The notes under the pieces were generated by a model. It was not told where the DNA came from. It saw only the letters and a list, made by a program, of their open reading frames with translations, and ran no database searches. The position numbers were made by a program, and so were the translations under genes. A stretch of 64,000 bases of DNA. Source: Streptomyces griseochromogenes (GTDB taxonomy: Bacteria > Actinomycetota > Actinomycetes > Streptomycetales > Streptomycetaceae). How positions within the stretch are numbered: the first letter of the stretch is position 1; every line of letters starts with the position of its first letter. The stretch spans positions 6,200,001 to 6,264,000 of the forward strand of contig NZ_CP016279.1 of assembly GCF_001542625.1 (NCBI RefSeq), in the 5' to 3' direction. This document shows positions 24,292-32,138 of this stretch, piece by piece.

Positions 24292-25479
24292 ATGTCCTCC
24301 ACCCGGCACGACTGGATCACGACGCCCCTGACCGAAGACCTCGTCCGCGGCGCCCTCGATCTGGAGCGCACCGAACACGGGCTGTTGCCGCACCGGCTGC
24401 CCGCCCGGGCCCGCGCCCAGTGTGCCGACCCGCAACTGCACATGGCGGAGTCCCAGCCCTCCGGGGTACGCCTGGTCTTCCGCACCCGGGCCACCGCCGT
24501 CGAACTCGACACGCTGGCGACCAAACGGGTCTACGTCGGCGCCCCGCCACGCCCTGACGGCGTCTACGACCTGCTCGTCGACGGGCACCCGGCCGGCACC
24601 GCCTCGGTCACCGGCGGGGCGAGACTGACGATCGACATGGCCACCGGAACCGTCGAGCACCGGCCCGGCCCGGTCGGCACCGTGCGCTTCACCGGCCTGC
24701 CCGGTGAGGCCAAGGACGTCGAGATCTGGCTCCCGCACAACGAGGCCACCGAACTGGTCGCCCTGCGCACCGACGCGCCCGTCGAGCCCGTGCCGGACCG
24801 GGGCCGCAAGGTGTGGCTGCACCACGGCAGTTCGATCAGCCACGGCTCGGACGCCGCGAGTCCCACCACCACCTGGCCGGCGCTCGCCGCCCGTCTCGGC
24901 GGGGTGGAGCTGATCAACCTGGGCCTCGGCGGCAGCGCGCTCCTCGACCCCTTCACCGCTCGCGCGCTGCGCGACACGCCCGCCGATCTGATCAGCCTCA
25001 AGCTCGGCATCAACCTGGTGAACACCGACCTGATGCGGCTGCGCGCCTTCGGTCCCGCCGTCCACGGCTTCCTCGACACGGTGCGCGAAGGCCACCCCGA
25101 CACTCCGCTGCTCGTGGTCTCGCCGATCCTGTGCCCCATCCACGAGGACACGCCGGGTCCCACAGCCCCGGACCTCAGCGCGCTGAGTGCGGGGCGGCTG
25201 CGGTTCCAGGCCTCCGGGGCCCCGGAGGAGCGGGCCCGCGGAAAGCTCACTCTGGGCGTCATCCGGGAAGAGCTGGCCCGGATCGTGCGCGAGCGCGCCG
25301 CCGAGGACCCGCGTCTCCATCACCTCGACGGCCGTGACCTCTACGGCGCGTCCGACTTCGCCGAACTGCCGCTGCCCGACGACCTCCACCCGGACGCCGC
25401 CGCGCACCACCGGATCGGCGAGCGCTTCGCCGCGCTGGCCCTCGCCCCGGGCGGCCCTCTCTCGGACGGCTCCGTGTGA
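24292..25479 (+). CDS. SGNH/GDSL hydrolase of the SsfX3 type
   Basis: A 395-residue cytosolic esterase. An N-terminal jelly-roll (about 30-165, SsfX3_N-like) precedes the SGNH fold. Block I is HHGSSISHGSDA with the nucleophile Ser, block II is NLGLGGSALL with Gly, block III is KLGINLVN with Asn, and block V is DDLHPDAAAHH with Asp and His. All four residues are present. SsfX3 is a GDSL acyltransferase from a tetracycline-like pathway, but most relatives are uncharacterised esterases. It is co-transcribed with the upstream TetR gene. Confidence 0.9.
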   Translation: MSSTRHDWITTPLTEDLVRGALDLERTEHGLLPHRLPARARAQCADPQLHMAESQPSGVRLVFRTRATAVELDTLATKRVYVGAPPRPDGVYDLLVDGHPAGTASVTGGARLTIDMATGTVEHRPGPVGTVRFTGLPGEAKDVEIWLPHNEATELVALRTDAPVEPVPDRGRKVWLHHGSSISHGSDAASPTTTWPALAARLGGVELINLGLGGSALLDPFTARALRDTPADLISLKLGINLVNTDLMRLRAFGPAVHGFLDTVREGHPDTPLLVVSPILCPIHEDTPGPTAPDLSALSAGRLRFQASGAPEERARGKLTLGVIREELARIVRERAAEDPRLHHLDGRDLYGASDFAELPLPDDLHPDAAAHHRIGERFAALALAPGGPLSDGSV

Positions 25480-25501
25480 GCCGTCCGGGTCGGCCCGGAA
25501 C

Positions 25502-26152
25502 TCACAGCAGGTGGGCGAAGACCACCAGGTTGTCGGTGTAGTCGTTGACCGTGTGGTCGTAGTCCCCCGCGCAGGTGATGAGCCGCAGCTCGGGGCGCGA
25601 GGTGTCGGCGTACACCCGCTTGCTGGGGAAGTCGTCCTTCGGGAAGGTCTCCGTGTCGTCCACGACGAAGCTCGCCCGGCGCCCGTCGGCCCGGTCGACG
25701 GAGAACAGGTCGCCCTCCTCCAGCCGGTCGAGGTTGGCGAAGACCGCCGCGGAGGTCGCCGTGTCGACGTGCCCGGCGATGACCGCGGTGCCCTTCTCGC
25801 CGGGCGAGGCGCCGTCGACGTACCAGCCGACGAGATTGGTGTTGTCGGAGGGCGGGGGCTCGAGCTGGCCCGAGCCCCCGATGGTGAGGGCGGTGAAGGG
25901 GGCGTCCACGGAGATCTTCGGGATGAGGAGCCGCAGCGGCGTGGAGCGGGGCAGCGCCTCACCGGCCCCGCGCGGGTCCGTGCGGGCGGCGCTCGACCCC
26001 GAGGCGCGGGACGTGCCCGCGGGGTCGCCGGCCCCGTGGGGGCCGCCGAACACGGTGACGGCGAGGACGACGATCACCACCGCCCACAGGGTCCGCCGCC
26101 CGCCGCGGCGGGCACCCTGCTCGCCGGGCGCGGAGGAGGGATCTGCTGCCAT
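25502..26152 (-). CDS. Class F sortase, membrane anchored
   Basis: A 216-residue transpeptidase with an N-terminal anchor (about 21-36, TLWAVVIVVLAVTVFGG), a Ser/Ala-rich linker and the sortase barrel (about 72-214). The catalytic His128 is in VIAGHVDT and Cys194 in RLITCAGDY. No arginine occurs after Cys194, although sortases normally carry the catalytic Arg there (the DHTVNDYTDNLVVFAHLL tail has none). The ATG at 26152 with GAGG upstream is preferred over a GTG five codons earlier. It is downstream of a wall-anchored-type acidic protein, the probable substrate. Confidence 0.88.
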   Translation of the reverse strand: MAADPSSAPGEQGARRGGRRTLWAVVIVVLAVTVFGGPHGAGDPAGTSRASGSSAARTDPRGAGEALPRSTPLRLLIPKISVDAPFTALTIGGSGQLEPPPSDNTNLVGWYVDGASPGEKGTAVIAGHVDTATSAAVFANLDRLEEGDLFSVDRADGRRASFVVDDTETFPKDDFPSKRVYADTSRPELRLITCAGDYDHTVNDYTDNLVVFAHLL

Positions 26153-26263
26153 CGGACACCACCTCACTCGGGCACGGCAGCAACAGGGATCGGGACGGCG
26201 GGCCGTACCGCCGGCGTGTCGCGTGCCGGCGGCGGCCGCGTCCCCTGGTGTGTGGCGGGTCGG

Positions 26264-26869
26264 TCAGGACACCGGCTCGGTGCCCTTCTTACGGCGCAGC
26301 GCGTACATGCCACTGGCGCCTACGGCGAGCACGGCCAGGCCGCCCGCGGTGACCCCGGGCGTGGCGAGGGCGCCGCCTCCGGTGTGCATGCCGCCGCGCG
26401 GCTTGCCGTGACCGCCGCCCCCGCCCTGGTCGCCCTTCTCACGGCCGCCGCCGCCCTCGTCGTCATCGTCCTCGTCGTCGCTGTCCTCGCCCTTGCCCTT
26501 GCCCTCGTCCCGGTAGGTCTCGGGGTCGAACCTGCTGTCGTCCCGGTCCGAGCCCCGGTCGTCACCCCGCACCGCGGCGAGCGCACCGCCACCCGTGTGC
26601 ATTCCGCCGCGCGGTCCGCGGTGGCTGCTGTCGTCGTCGTTCTCCGTGCTGTAGTCGTTGTCGTGGTCCCTCCCGGAGCCCTTGTCGTGGTCGCTGTCGG
26701 AGTCACTGTCGCGGTCACGGCCGGAGCCGCTGTCGCGCTCCTTGCTGTGCGAGGAGTCGTCCCGGCCTCCGTCGTTCCCGGCGGCCACGGCGAGCGCGGC
26801 GCCAGGTACGGCGAAGGCCAGGGCGGCGGTGGCCGCCGCCGTGGCGAGCAGAAGGCGGGCAGAACGCAT
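26264..26869 (-). CDS. Secreted acidic repeat protein with sortase-like C-terminal tail
   Basis: A 201-residue exported protein. Residues 1-28 are a signal peptide. The middle is extremely rich in Asp, Ser, Arg and Gly (several SD and GD runs). A 13-residue unit, P-R-G-G-M-H-T-G-G-G-A-L-A, occurs at 86-98 and again at 157-169. The second copy runs into LATPG (168-172), then a hydrophobic segment (173-190) and RRKK, the layout of a cell-wall sorting signal without canonical LPxTG. The class F sortase gene lies 112 bp downstream in the same direction. The acidic spacer may bind cations or keep the protein extended through the wall. Confidence 0.8.
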   Translation of the reverse strand: MRSARLLLATAAATAALAFAVPGAALAVAAGNDGGRDDSSHSKERDSGSGRDRDSDSDSDHDKGSGRDHDNDYSTENDDDSSHRGPRGGMHTGGGALAAVRGDDRGSDRDDSRFDPETYRDEGKGKGEDSDDEDDDDEGGGGREKGDQGGGGGHGKPRGGMHTGGGALATPGVTAGGLAVLAVGASGMYALRRKKGTEPVS

Positions 26870-27059
26870 GTCGGTGTCCTCTCGCCGTGGCCGGGCAGCG
26901 GATACGGCATCAGCTGAATGGACCCGGCCTCGACATGAACCACCGTCAGTCAGGTCCTCGCGGCGCACCATCCGGGCCGCCCAGCCGGGTCATGGCGCCA
27001 CCCGTCTGTCCCAGCGACACGCCGGAGGACCCCCCGTTTGAGGCCAATCCGGTGTGACC

Positions 27060-27620
27060 CGGCGGCACGCCGCTCGGCCAGTACCCGGGCCGTGCCGCCG
27101 CCCGCCCCTCCGGTCCCCGGGCCCGCTTCCTGTCCGGCAGGCCCCGCTCCCACGCCCGCCCGATGCACATCAGGGAGAGGCCGCGCAGGACGGCCCAGCC
27201 GCGCGGCCCGCCGGGCCGTCGGCTCGTCGACCTGCCCGTACGCCTGGGGGAAGCGTGTGCTCGCGCCCTCGGGCAGGAGCAGTCGGGCGGCCGCAGGTCG
27301 GTCGCGCAGAGGTCACCGACATCGGCCACACCGGCGAGGGGGCCCTCCGCGGTGAGCACGTCGGCCGGGTGGAGGTCGCCGTGCAGCCGGACGGGTCGCC
27401 CGTCCCGTCCGGGGCGGCGAGGGCCTCGGCCCAGACGGAGCGGGCGGCGGCAACGTCTTCGGCGGGCAGGGGTCCGCGATGTCCCCGAGCCGTGCCTCGA
27501 ACTCGTCCGGACGGGTGGGGGCGGGCCGCGCAGGGGGTTGCGTGGGACGTCGGCGGGCGCGGGCAGACGCAGGATGCCCGCCAGCCGGTCGGCGGCACGC
27601 TTGCCGCGGGTGGCCGGGGA
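27060..27620 (-). pseudogene. Aminoglycoside phosphotransferase family remnant
   Basis: Blocks in three frames match an APH/choline-kinase-fold phosphotransferase. LAGILRLPAPADVPRNPLRG at about 27590-27530 comes first, then DVAAARSVWAEALAAPD at about 27450. LHGDLHPADVLTAEGPLAG (catalytic HGD, with Asn replaced by Asp in HPxN) follows with VGDLCATD at about 27390-27300, then RGWAVLRGLSLMCIGRAWER at about 27200. Frame changes separate the blocks and the N-terminal ATP-binding lobe is not readable. Non-functional. Confidence 0.65.
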
Positions 27621-27963
27621 AGGTGGGCGCCGGGCTCCCCGAGGCGTTCGGGCCGGGGCTGCTGATCGCGCTGTGCGTCGAGTGGGAGCGGCCCGGCTGG
27701 TACGTCGTCGGAGCCCTGTTCGCCGTGACGGACCTCCTCGCGCCGCTCGCGGTCGGCCCGGCGCGACACGGGCGACTCGCCCCCTCACCCCTGCGCCGAT
27801 CGTGCCGCGGGTACGGGCCGTGCCCTGACCCGTCCCCCGTCCCCGTCCCCCGTCCAGGCCGGTCCGGTCGTACGACGGTGCGGGCGCCCCTAGCCTGAAT
27901 CCGACGTTCCATCAGCCGCCGGCGGTGTCCCTCTCCCCGGACCCGCTTGGAAGGGGCCGCCCC

Positions 27964-28962
27964 ATGTCCGGCGCAGCCATGCTCGGGCGAGCGATCCGCC
28001 GCCTCCTCCCGGCCTGCCTGGGTGCCCTGCTCGGGGTCACCGCCGTCGCCGCCCCGGCCCGGGCCGACGCCGGTGATGTGACGGAGTATCCGATCACCAC
28101 CGCGCCCCGCACCCTCCCCGCCGGTATCACCGCCGGACCGGACGGGGCACTGTGGTTCGCTGCGTCCGGAGCCGGCCGGATCGGGCGGATCACCACGGAG
28201 GGCGAGCTGACCGACTTCCCCACCTCGAACCCGGACAGCCTCCCCTTCGCCATCACGGCCGGCCCCGACCGCGCGCTGTGGTTCACCGAGGGGACCGCGA
28301 ACAGGATCGGCCGGATCACCACCGCCGGACACCTCACGGAGTTCCCGGTGCCGACGGCGGACGGTTTCCCGGCCGGGATCGCGGCGGGGGCCGACGGAGC
28401 CCTGTGGTTCACCGAGCAGAACGGCGGCAGGATCGGCCGGATCACCACCGCCGGGCACATCACCGAGTACGCGGTCCCAGCCCCGAGCGCCTCCCCCTGC
28501 TCGATCGCGGCGGGCGCGGACGGCGCCCTGTGGTTCACCGAGCTGACCGGCGGGAAGATCGGGCGGATCGACTTCAGCGGCCGGATCACCGAGTTCCCGC
28601 TGCCCCGTGGCTCCGGCTTCCCCGAGGCGATCGTCGCCGGACCGGGCGGGATGTGGTTCACCGCGTCCGGCGCGGGCTCGGTCGCCCGGATCGACCGCGC
28701 CGGACACGTCACCCGGTTCCCGCTGCCCGACCGGGACAGCGGCCCGAGCGGCATCGCCCTCGGACCGGACGGCCGGGTCTGGTACACCGACCAGGCCGGA
28801 CGCATCGGACGGGTCGACGCGACCGGGAGGATCACCACCTTCCCGGTGAAGGGGGGCGCGGACACGGTGCCGTTCCGTATCACCGCGGGTCCCGGTCACG
28901 GGATGTGGTTCACCGAGCTGTTCGGCAATGCGGTCGGGCGCCTCCGGACCCTTCCCCGGTGA
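27964..28962 (+). CDS. Secreted streptogramin B lyase-like beta-propeller
   Basis: A 332-residue protein with a signal peptide (about 1-36, LLPACLGALLGVTAVAAPARADA). Seven propeller blades follow, each built on a G-P-D/A-G-A-L-W-F-T-E ... G-R-I-x-R-I-T/D repeat of about 42 residues. The family includes virginiamycin B lyase (Vgb), which linearises streptogramin B cytosolically. The export signal argues against a resistance role and for an extracellular or wall function. GGAAGGGG precedes the ATG at 27964. Whether the Vgb catalytic His/Glu residues are conserved could not be decided without alignment. Confidence 0.85.
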   Translation: MSGAAMLGRAIRRLLPACLGALLGVTAVAAPARADAGDVTEYPITTAPRTLPAGITAGPDGALWFAASGAGRIGRITTEGELTDFPTSNPDSLPFAITAGPDRALWFTEGTANRIGRITTAGHLTEFPVPTADGFPAGIAAGADGALWFTEQNGGRIGRITTAGHITEYAVPAPSASPCSIAAGADGALWFTELTGGKIGRIDFSGRITEFPLPRGSGFPEAIVAGPGGMWFTASGAGSVARIDRAGHVTRFPLPDRDSGPSGIALGPDGRVWYTDQAGRIGRVDATGRITTFPVKGGADTVPFRITAGPGHGMWFTELFGNAVGRLRTLPR

Positions 28963-29084
28963 TCGCCCGGTGACGGCGAAGGGCCGCGGGAGACGGAAAT
29001 CCGGCCGCAGCCGCTTGTTATGACATCCGTCATAGAGCAGGCTGGTGCCGACAGCGGGACAGGCCGACGCGGTGGGAGGAAGCG

Positions 29085-29960
29085 GTGGCGGGCGGGACGG
29101 CGCGGGGGATGTGGGAGCGGTACGAGCCGGTGCACGATCTCGTGTACTTCGCACCCGAGGCACGACGGGCGGCGGACCGGCTGGGGATGCGCGGGTTCTG
29201 GATGGGGTACTTCGCGCTGCGGGCGGCGCCGCTGGGCGCGGTGTCCCCGGCCGTGGTGACGAGTGGTTTCTATGTCTTCCATCCCGCCCGGGTGGCCCGC
29301 GCCCTGCCCGACGCATGGGGGTACGCCGCTCCGGCGAATGTGCTGGCGGCCCGGTGGGATGCCATGGACGCGGCGATGACCCGTGTGTTCGGGCCGGAGA
29401 GGGCGGGGTCGGCCGACCTCGCGGAGGCGGCCGATCTCGCGTGGGAGGCGGCGGCCGCGGCGGACACGCCGGGGCGGGTCCTGGCCGCCGCGAACCAGGC
29501 GCTGGAGCGGCCGGAGCGGCCGACGGTGCGGCTGTGGCAGGCCCTGACGACCTTGCGCGAGCACCGGGGTGACGGGCATGTCGCGGTCCTGGTGGGCCTC
29601 GGCATCGGGCCCGTCGAGGCCATGGTGCTCAAGGCGGCCGCCGGGGAGTCGGACGGATCGTTCCTGCGGGAGACCCGCCAGTGGGAGGCGGCGGACTGGG
29701 CCGCCGCCGAGGCCGCTCTGCGCGAGCGTGGCCTCCTCGCCGAGGACGGGTCGCTGACCCGGGCGGGCGCGGCCCGGCGCGATGTGATCGAGACCCGGAC
29801 GGACGACGCGGCCGAGCGCCCGTGGAGCGCGCTCGGCGCGGAGCGCACCGCGCGCCTCGCCGAGCTGCTGGAGCCGCTGGCCCGCGCGGTCCAGGACTCG
29901 GGACTGCTGCCGCCCGGCAACCCGGTGGGCCTGACCCGAGGGCGTCTCACCGGTCGGTGA
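29085..29960 (+). CDS. SCO6745-family protein
   Basis: A 291-residue soluble protein beginning ARGMWERYEPVHDLVYFAPE. It contains RRAADRLGMRGFWMGYFALRAAPLG and a winged-helix-like C-terminal part (DWAAAEAALRERGLLAEDGSLTRAG). This matches the actinobacterial SCO6745 family, also called SalK-like. Function is unknown; members occur next to biosynthetic genes, and the CYP121-like P450 gene here is convergent 75 bp away. GGAGGAAGCG precedes the GTG. It is Ala- and Glu-rich and probably all-helical. Confidence 0.85.
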   Translation: MAGGTARGMWERYEPVHDLVYFAPEARRAADRLGMRGFWMGYFALRAAPLGAVSPAVVTSGFYVFHPARVARALPDAWGYAAPANVLAARWDAMDAAMTRVFGPERAGSADLAEAADLAWEAAAAADTPGRVLAAANQALERPERPTVRLWQALTTLREHRGDGHVAVLVGLGIGPVEAMVLKAAAGESDGSFLRETRQWEAADWAAAEAALRERGLLAEDGSLTRAGAARRDVIETRTDDAAERPWSALGAERTARLAELLEPLARAVQDSGLLPPGNPVGLTRGRLTGR

Positions 29961-29974
29961 GGCCCGGGTACGTC

Positions 29975-30008
29975 GGCGTCCCCGCCCGGGGTGCCGGGCC
30001 GGGACGCC
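29975..30008. terminator. Bidirectional hairpin terminator
   Basis: GGCGTCCC/GGGACGCC outer arms and GCCCGG/CCGGGC inner arms, separated by one C-C mismatch, form a 14-bp stem with a GGTG loop. It lies between the convergent SCO6745-family and P450 genes. Confidence 0.75.
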
Positions 30009-30034
30009 GTACGGACGTACGGAGCGCCTTCGGG

Positions 30035-31243
30035 CTACCAGGTCACCGGCAGCCGTTCGGGGATCCGCTTCATGAACCCGGTGCGCCACACCAGTTGGCC
30101 GGACGGCACGGCGAGTGCCAGCTCCGGCAGGCGGTCGAGCAGGACCTCCAGGGCGATCCGGGCGTGCGCGCGGCCCAGGGCGGTCGCCGGGCAGTAGTGG
30201 GCGCCGCCGCCGAAGGAGAGGTGGTCGGCGGTGTTGTCACGGTGGACGTCGAAGCGGTGCGGGTCGGGGAACTTCTCCGGGTCGAGGTTGGCGCCCTCCA
30301 CCAGGACCAGGACCAGTTCGCCCGCGCGGACCTCCACGTCGCCGAGCCGGACGTCCTCCAGGGCGAGGCGCGGCAGGGCGTCGCCGATGGAGAGGTTCAC
30401 CCGCAGCAGCTCCTCCACGCCCGGTCCGATCAGGTCGGGGCGGTCGCGCAGCAGGTCCCATGCGATGGGGTGGGTGAGCAGGTAGACCAGGGCCATGGCG
30501 AGGAAGCCCGAGGTGGAGATGACACCGGCGCCGAACATGGTGACGCCGACCGTGGCCAGCATCTCGTCGGTCAGATGGGCGTAGTCGGGGTCGTCGCGCA
30601 GGGCGGCGAGTTCGCCCATCAGGCCGTGCGTGGCCGGGTCGTCCAGCAGGCCGGACATCCGGGCGATGTCCCGGTCCCAGTTGATCCTCGCGCCGGTGAT
30701 CGGGCACGGCGAGTTCATGAAGGCGATGTCGAGGCTGCGCAGGAAGGCCGGGGCCTCGGTTTGCGGGATGCCGAGGATGCGGCAGTGCATGCCCGCCGAG
30801 TAGGGCTCGCAGAACGCCGCGCGCAGATCCGTCGTCGGGCCGTCGGCCTCCATCAGGTCCACCAGACGGTGGGCCTCGGCACGCAGCCACTCCGTCAGGC
30901 CGGGCGCCTTGGGGTTGAGCGCCTTCAGCACCGCACGGCGCAGCCCCGCCCCGGTGATGTTGCCCATGTTGTTCACGACCTCGGGCGGGATCGTGAGCGC
31001 GTACTGGCGGGGCACTCCGGGGGCGGAGGTGTCCTTGAGGGAGAAGCGGTCGTCCTTCAGGACCTGCCGGCACAGCTCGTAGGAGGACACCAGCCAGGCC
31101 TCGTCGCCGGCGATGGTCCGCACGCGCCGTACGGGGGTGGCGGCGCGCAGGTCCTCGACTTCGGCGGGCGGGCGGGTGCCGTCCCAGGAGAAGGGGAAGT
31201 CCAGCAGGGCTGGGTACGTGCGGAGGTCGGGGGCGGTGGTCAT
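30035..31243 (-). CDS. Cytochrome P450 closely similar to CYP121 (mycocyclosin synthase)
   Basis: A 402-residue P450 that follows M. tuberculosis CYP121 (from memory) nearly throughout: EAWLVSSYELCRQVL, IPPEVVNNMGNI, INWDRDI, FGAGVIST (237-244), VEELLRVNLS and the C-terminal RIPERLPVTW. The heme Cys is Cys351 in FGGGAHYCPATAL. As in CYP121, the usual acid-Thr pair in helix I is absent (Ala239, Ser243). CYP121 Gln385 and Arg386, which line its substrate pocket, are Met391 and Lys392 here. The ATG overlaps the cyclodipeptide synthase stop (ATGA, 31240-31243), so the two are coupled. Intramolecular aryl coupling of a Tyr-containing cyclodipeptide is expected. Confidence 0.93.
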   Translation of the reverse strand: MTTAPDLRTYPALLDFPFSWDGTRPPAEVEDLRAATPVRRVRTIAGDEAWLVSSYELCRQVLKDDRFSLKDTSAPGVPRQYALTIPPEVVNNMGNITGAGLRRAVLKALNPKAPGLTEWLRAEAHRLVDLMEADGPTTDLRAAFCEPYSAGMHCRILGIPQTEAPAFLRSLDIAFMNSPCPITGARINWDRDIARMSGLLDDPATHGLMGELAALRDDPDYAHLTDEMLATVGVTMFGAGVISTSGFLAMALVYLLTHPIAWDLLRDRPDLIGPGVEELLRVNLSIGDALPRLALEDVRLGDVEVRAGELVLVLVEGANLDPEKFPDPHRFDVHRDNTADHLSFGGGAHYCPATALGRAHARIALEVLLDRLPELALAVPSGQLVWRTGFMKRIPERLPVTW

Positions 31244-31950
31244 GCCGCGGCTCCTTCGGGGGCGGCGGGCGTCACGATGGCGTGGCCCTGGTTGCGGGAG
31301 GCGCGCAGACCGGCGCCGCGGGAGTACAACAGCTCGGCCATCGGCAGCAGTTGGTGGTAGCAGTTGAGCGAGGACGGGACCTTGAGGATGGCGGGGGTGT
31401 CGAGGAAGAGCGGAGCCTCGGCGCACACGTACTCCAGACACACGGTGCGCTGCCGCTCGCTCACCGTCTCGCCGCGGGCCGACAGGAAGCGGCTCACCAG
31501 GGCGTCGCAGACGGCGCGGAAGTCGCTGTCCGCCTGCAGCCGGCTCTTCAGCCGCTGGTGGATCTCCTGGTAGGCGGGGTTGGTGCGGAAGGCCGACATC
31601 GGCTGCCAGTCGAGCCGCTTGCCCTCCGGGTCGGCCGCGGAGACCGCGTCACGGACCTTCGCGCGCACGCCCCGCAGGTTCTTCACCGCTTTGCGGCGGG
31701 CCTCGTCCGGCGCGTAGCCGGACGCCTCGTACATTTCGGCCACGTACAGATCGGTGTAGACGAAATCGACCCTGTCGAAGTGGTCCAGGCCCCAGCGGGC
31801 GAGGTCGTGCAGGCGTTGGGCGGAAAAGTAGCTGTTGCCCGGCGACACGCCGATGACGGCGTGTGCGCCCTCGCCGAAGATGACTTCGCAGTGAGAGGTG
31901 TAGGGCTGAACCTCGAAGACGTCGGCCATCAGCACGGATGCTGTGGTCAA
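31240..31950 (-). CDS. tRNA-dependent cyclodipeptide synthase, Rv2275-like
   Basis: A 236-residue cyclodipeptide synthase, which joins two amino acids taken from aminoacyl-tRNAs. Catalytic and family residues are present: Ser36 and Asn39 in IGVSPGNSYFS, Tyr174 and Glu178 in EYVCAEAPLF, and Tyr198-His199 in SLNCYHQ, placing it in the NYH subfamily. Long stretches resemble Rv2275 (EARRKAVKN, RGVRAK, FLDTPAIL, GLRASRNQGHAIVTP), which makes cyclo(Tyr-Tyr). The TTG at 31950 follows GGAGGG at 8 nt; an ATG seven codons later is the alternative. It is the first gene of a two-gene operon with the P450. Confidence 0.93.
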   Translation of the reverse strand: MTTASVLMADVFEVQPYTSHCEVIFGEGAHAVIGVSPGNSYFSAQRLHDLARWGLDHFDRVDFVYTDLYVAEMYEASGYAPDEARRKAVKNLRGVRAKVRDAVSAADPEGKRLDWQPMSAFRTNPAYQEIHQRLKSRLQADSDFRAVCDALVSRFLSARGETVSERQRTVCLEYVCAEAPLFLDTPAILKVPSSLNCYHQLLPMAELLYSRGAGLRASRNQGHAIVTPAAPEGAAA

Positions 31951-32138
31951 AGGGGGAACCCTCCGCCGCGCGCTAGTCCCGACAGGGCCCTGTGCCCCTG
32001 GTGTGGCGACGCGGCGGGATCACGCTAGCCGTACGAAGCCAACACGGGTAGTAACTGCCTGGGTTTGGCCGAAAACAGTCGTATCAACGGTCGAAGTGCC
32101 TTCAGGAGAGCCTCATTTACGGGTCGTACGCTGAGGCC

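Noticed and set aside
26500..26870. Repetitive plus-strand sequence (Ser/Leu/Val-rich repeats) opposite the acidic protein
   Set aside because: It arises from GAC/AGC-type codon runs of the Asp/Ser-rich protein on the other strand. It is not a CRISPR or tandem repeat element.
27620..27830. Plus-strand stretch reading LLIALCVEWERPGWYVVGAL and FAVTDLLAPLAV
   Set aside because: It resembles a piece of a membrane protein but has no start, stop context or known family. It could be a chance frame in the eroded region, so it was not called.
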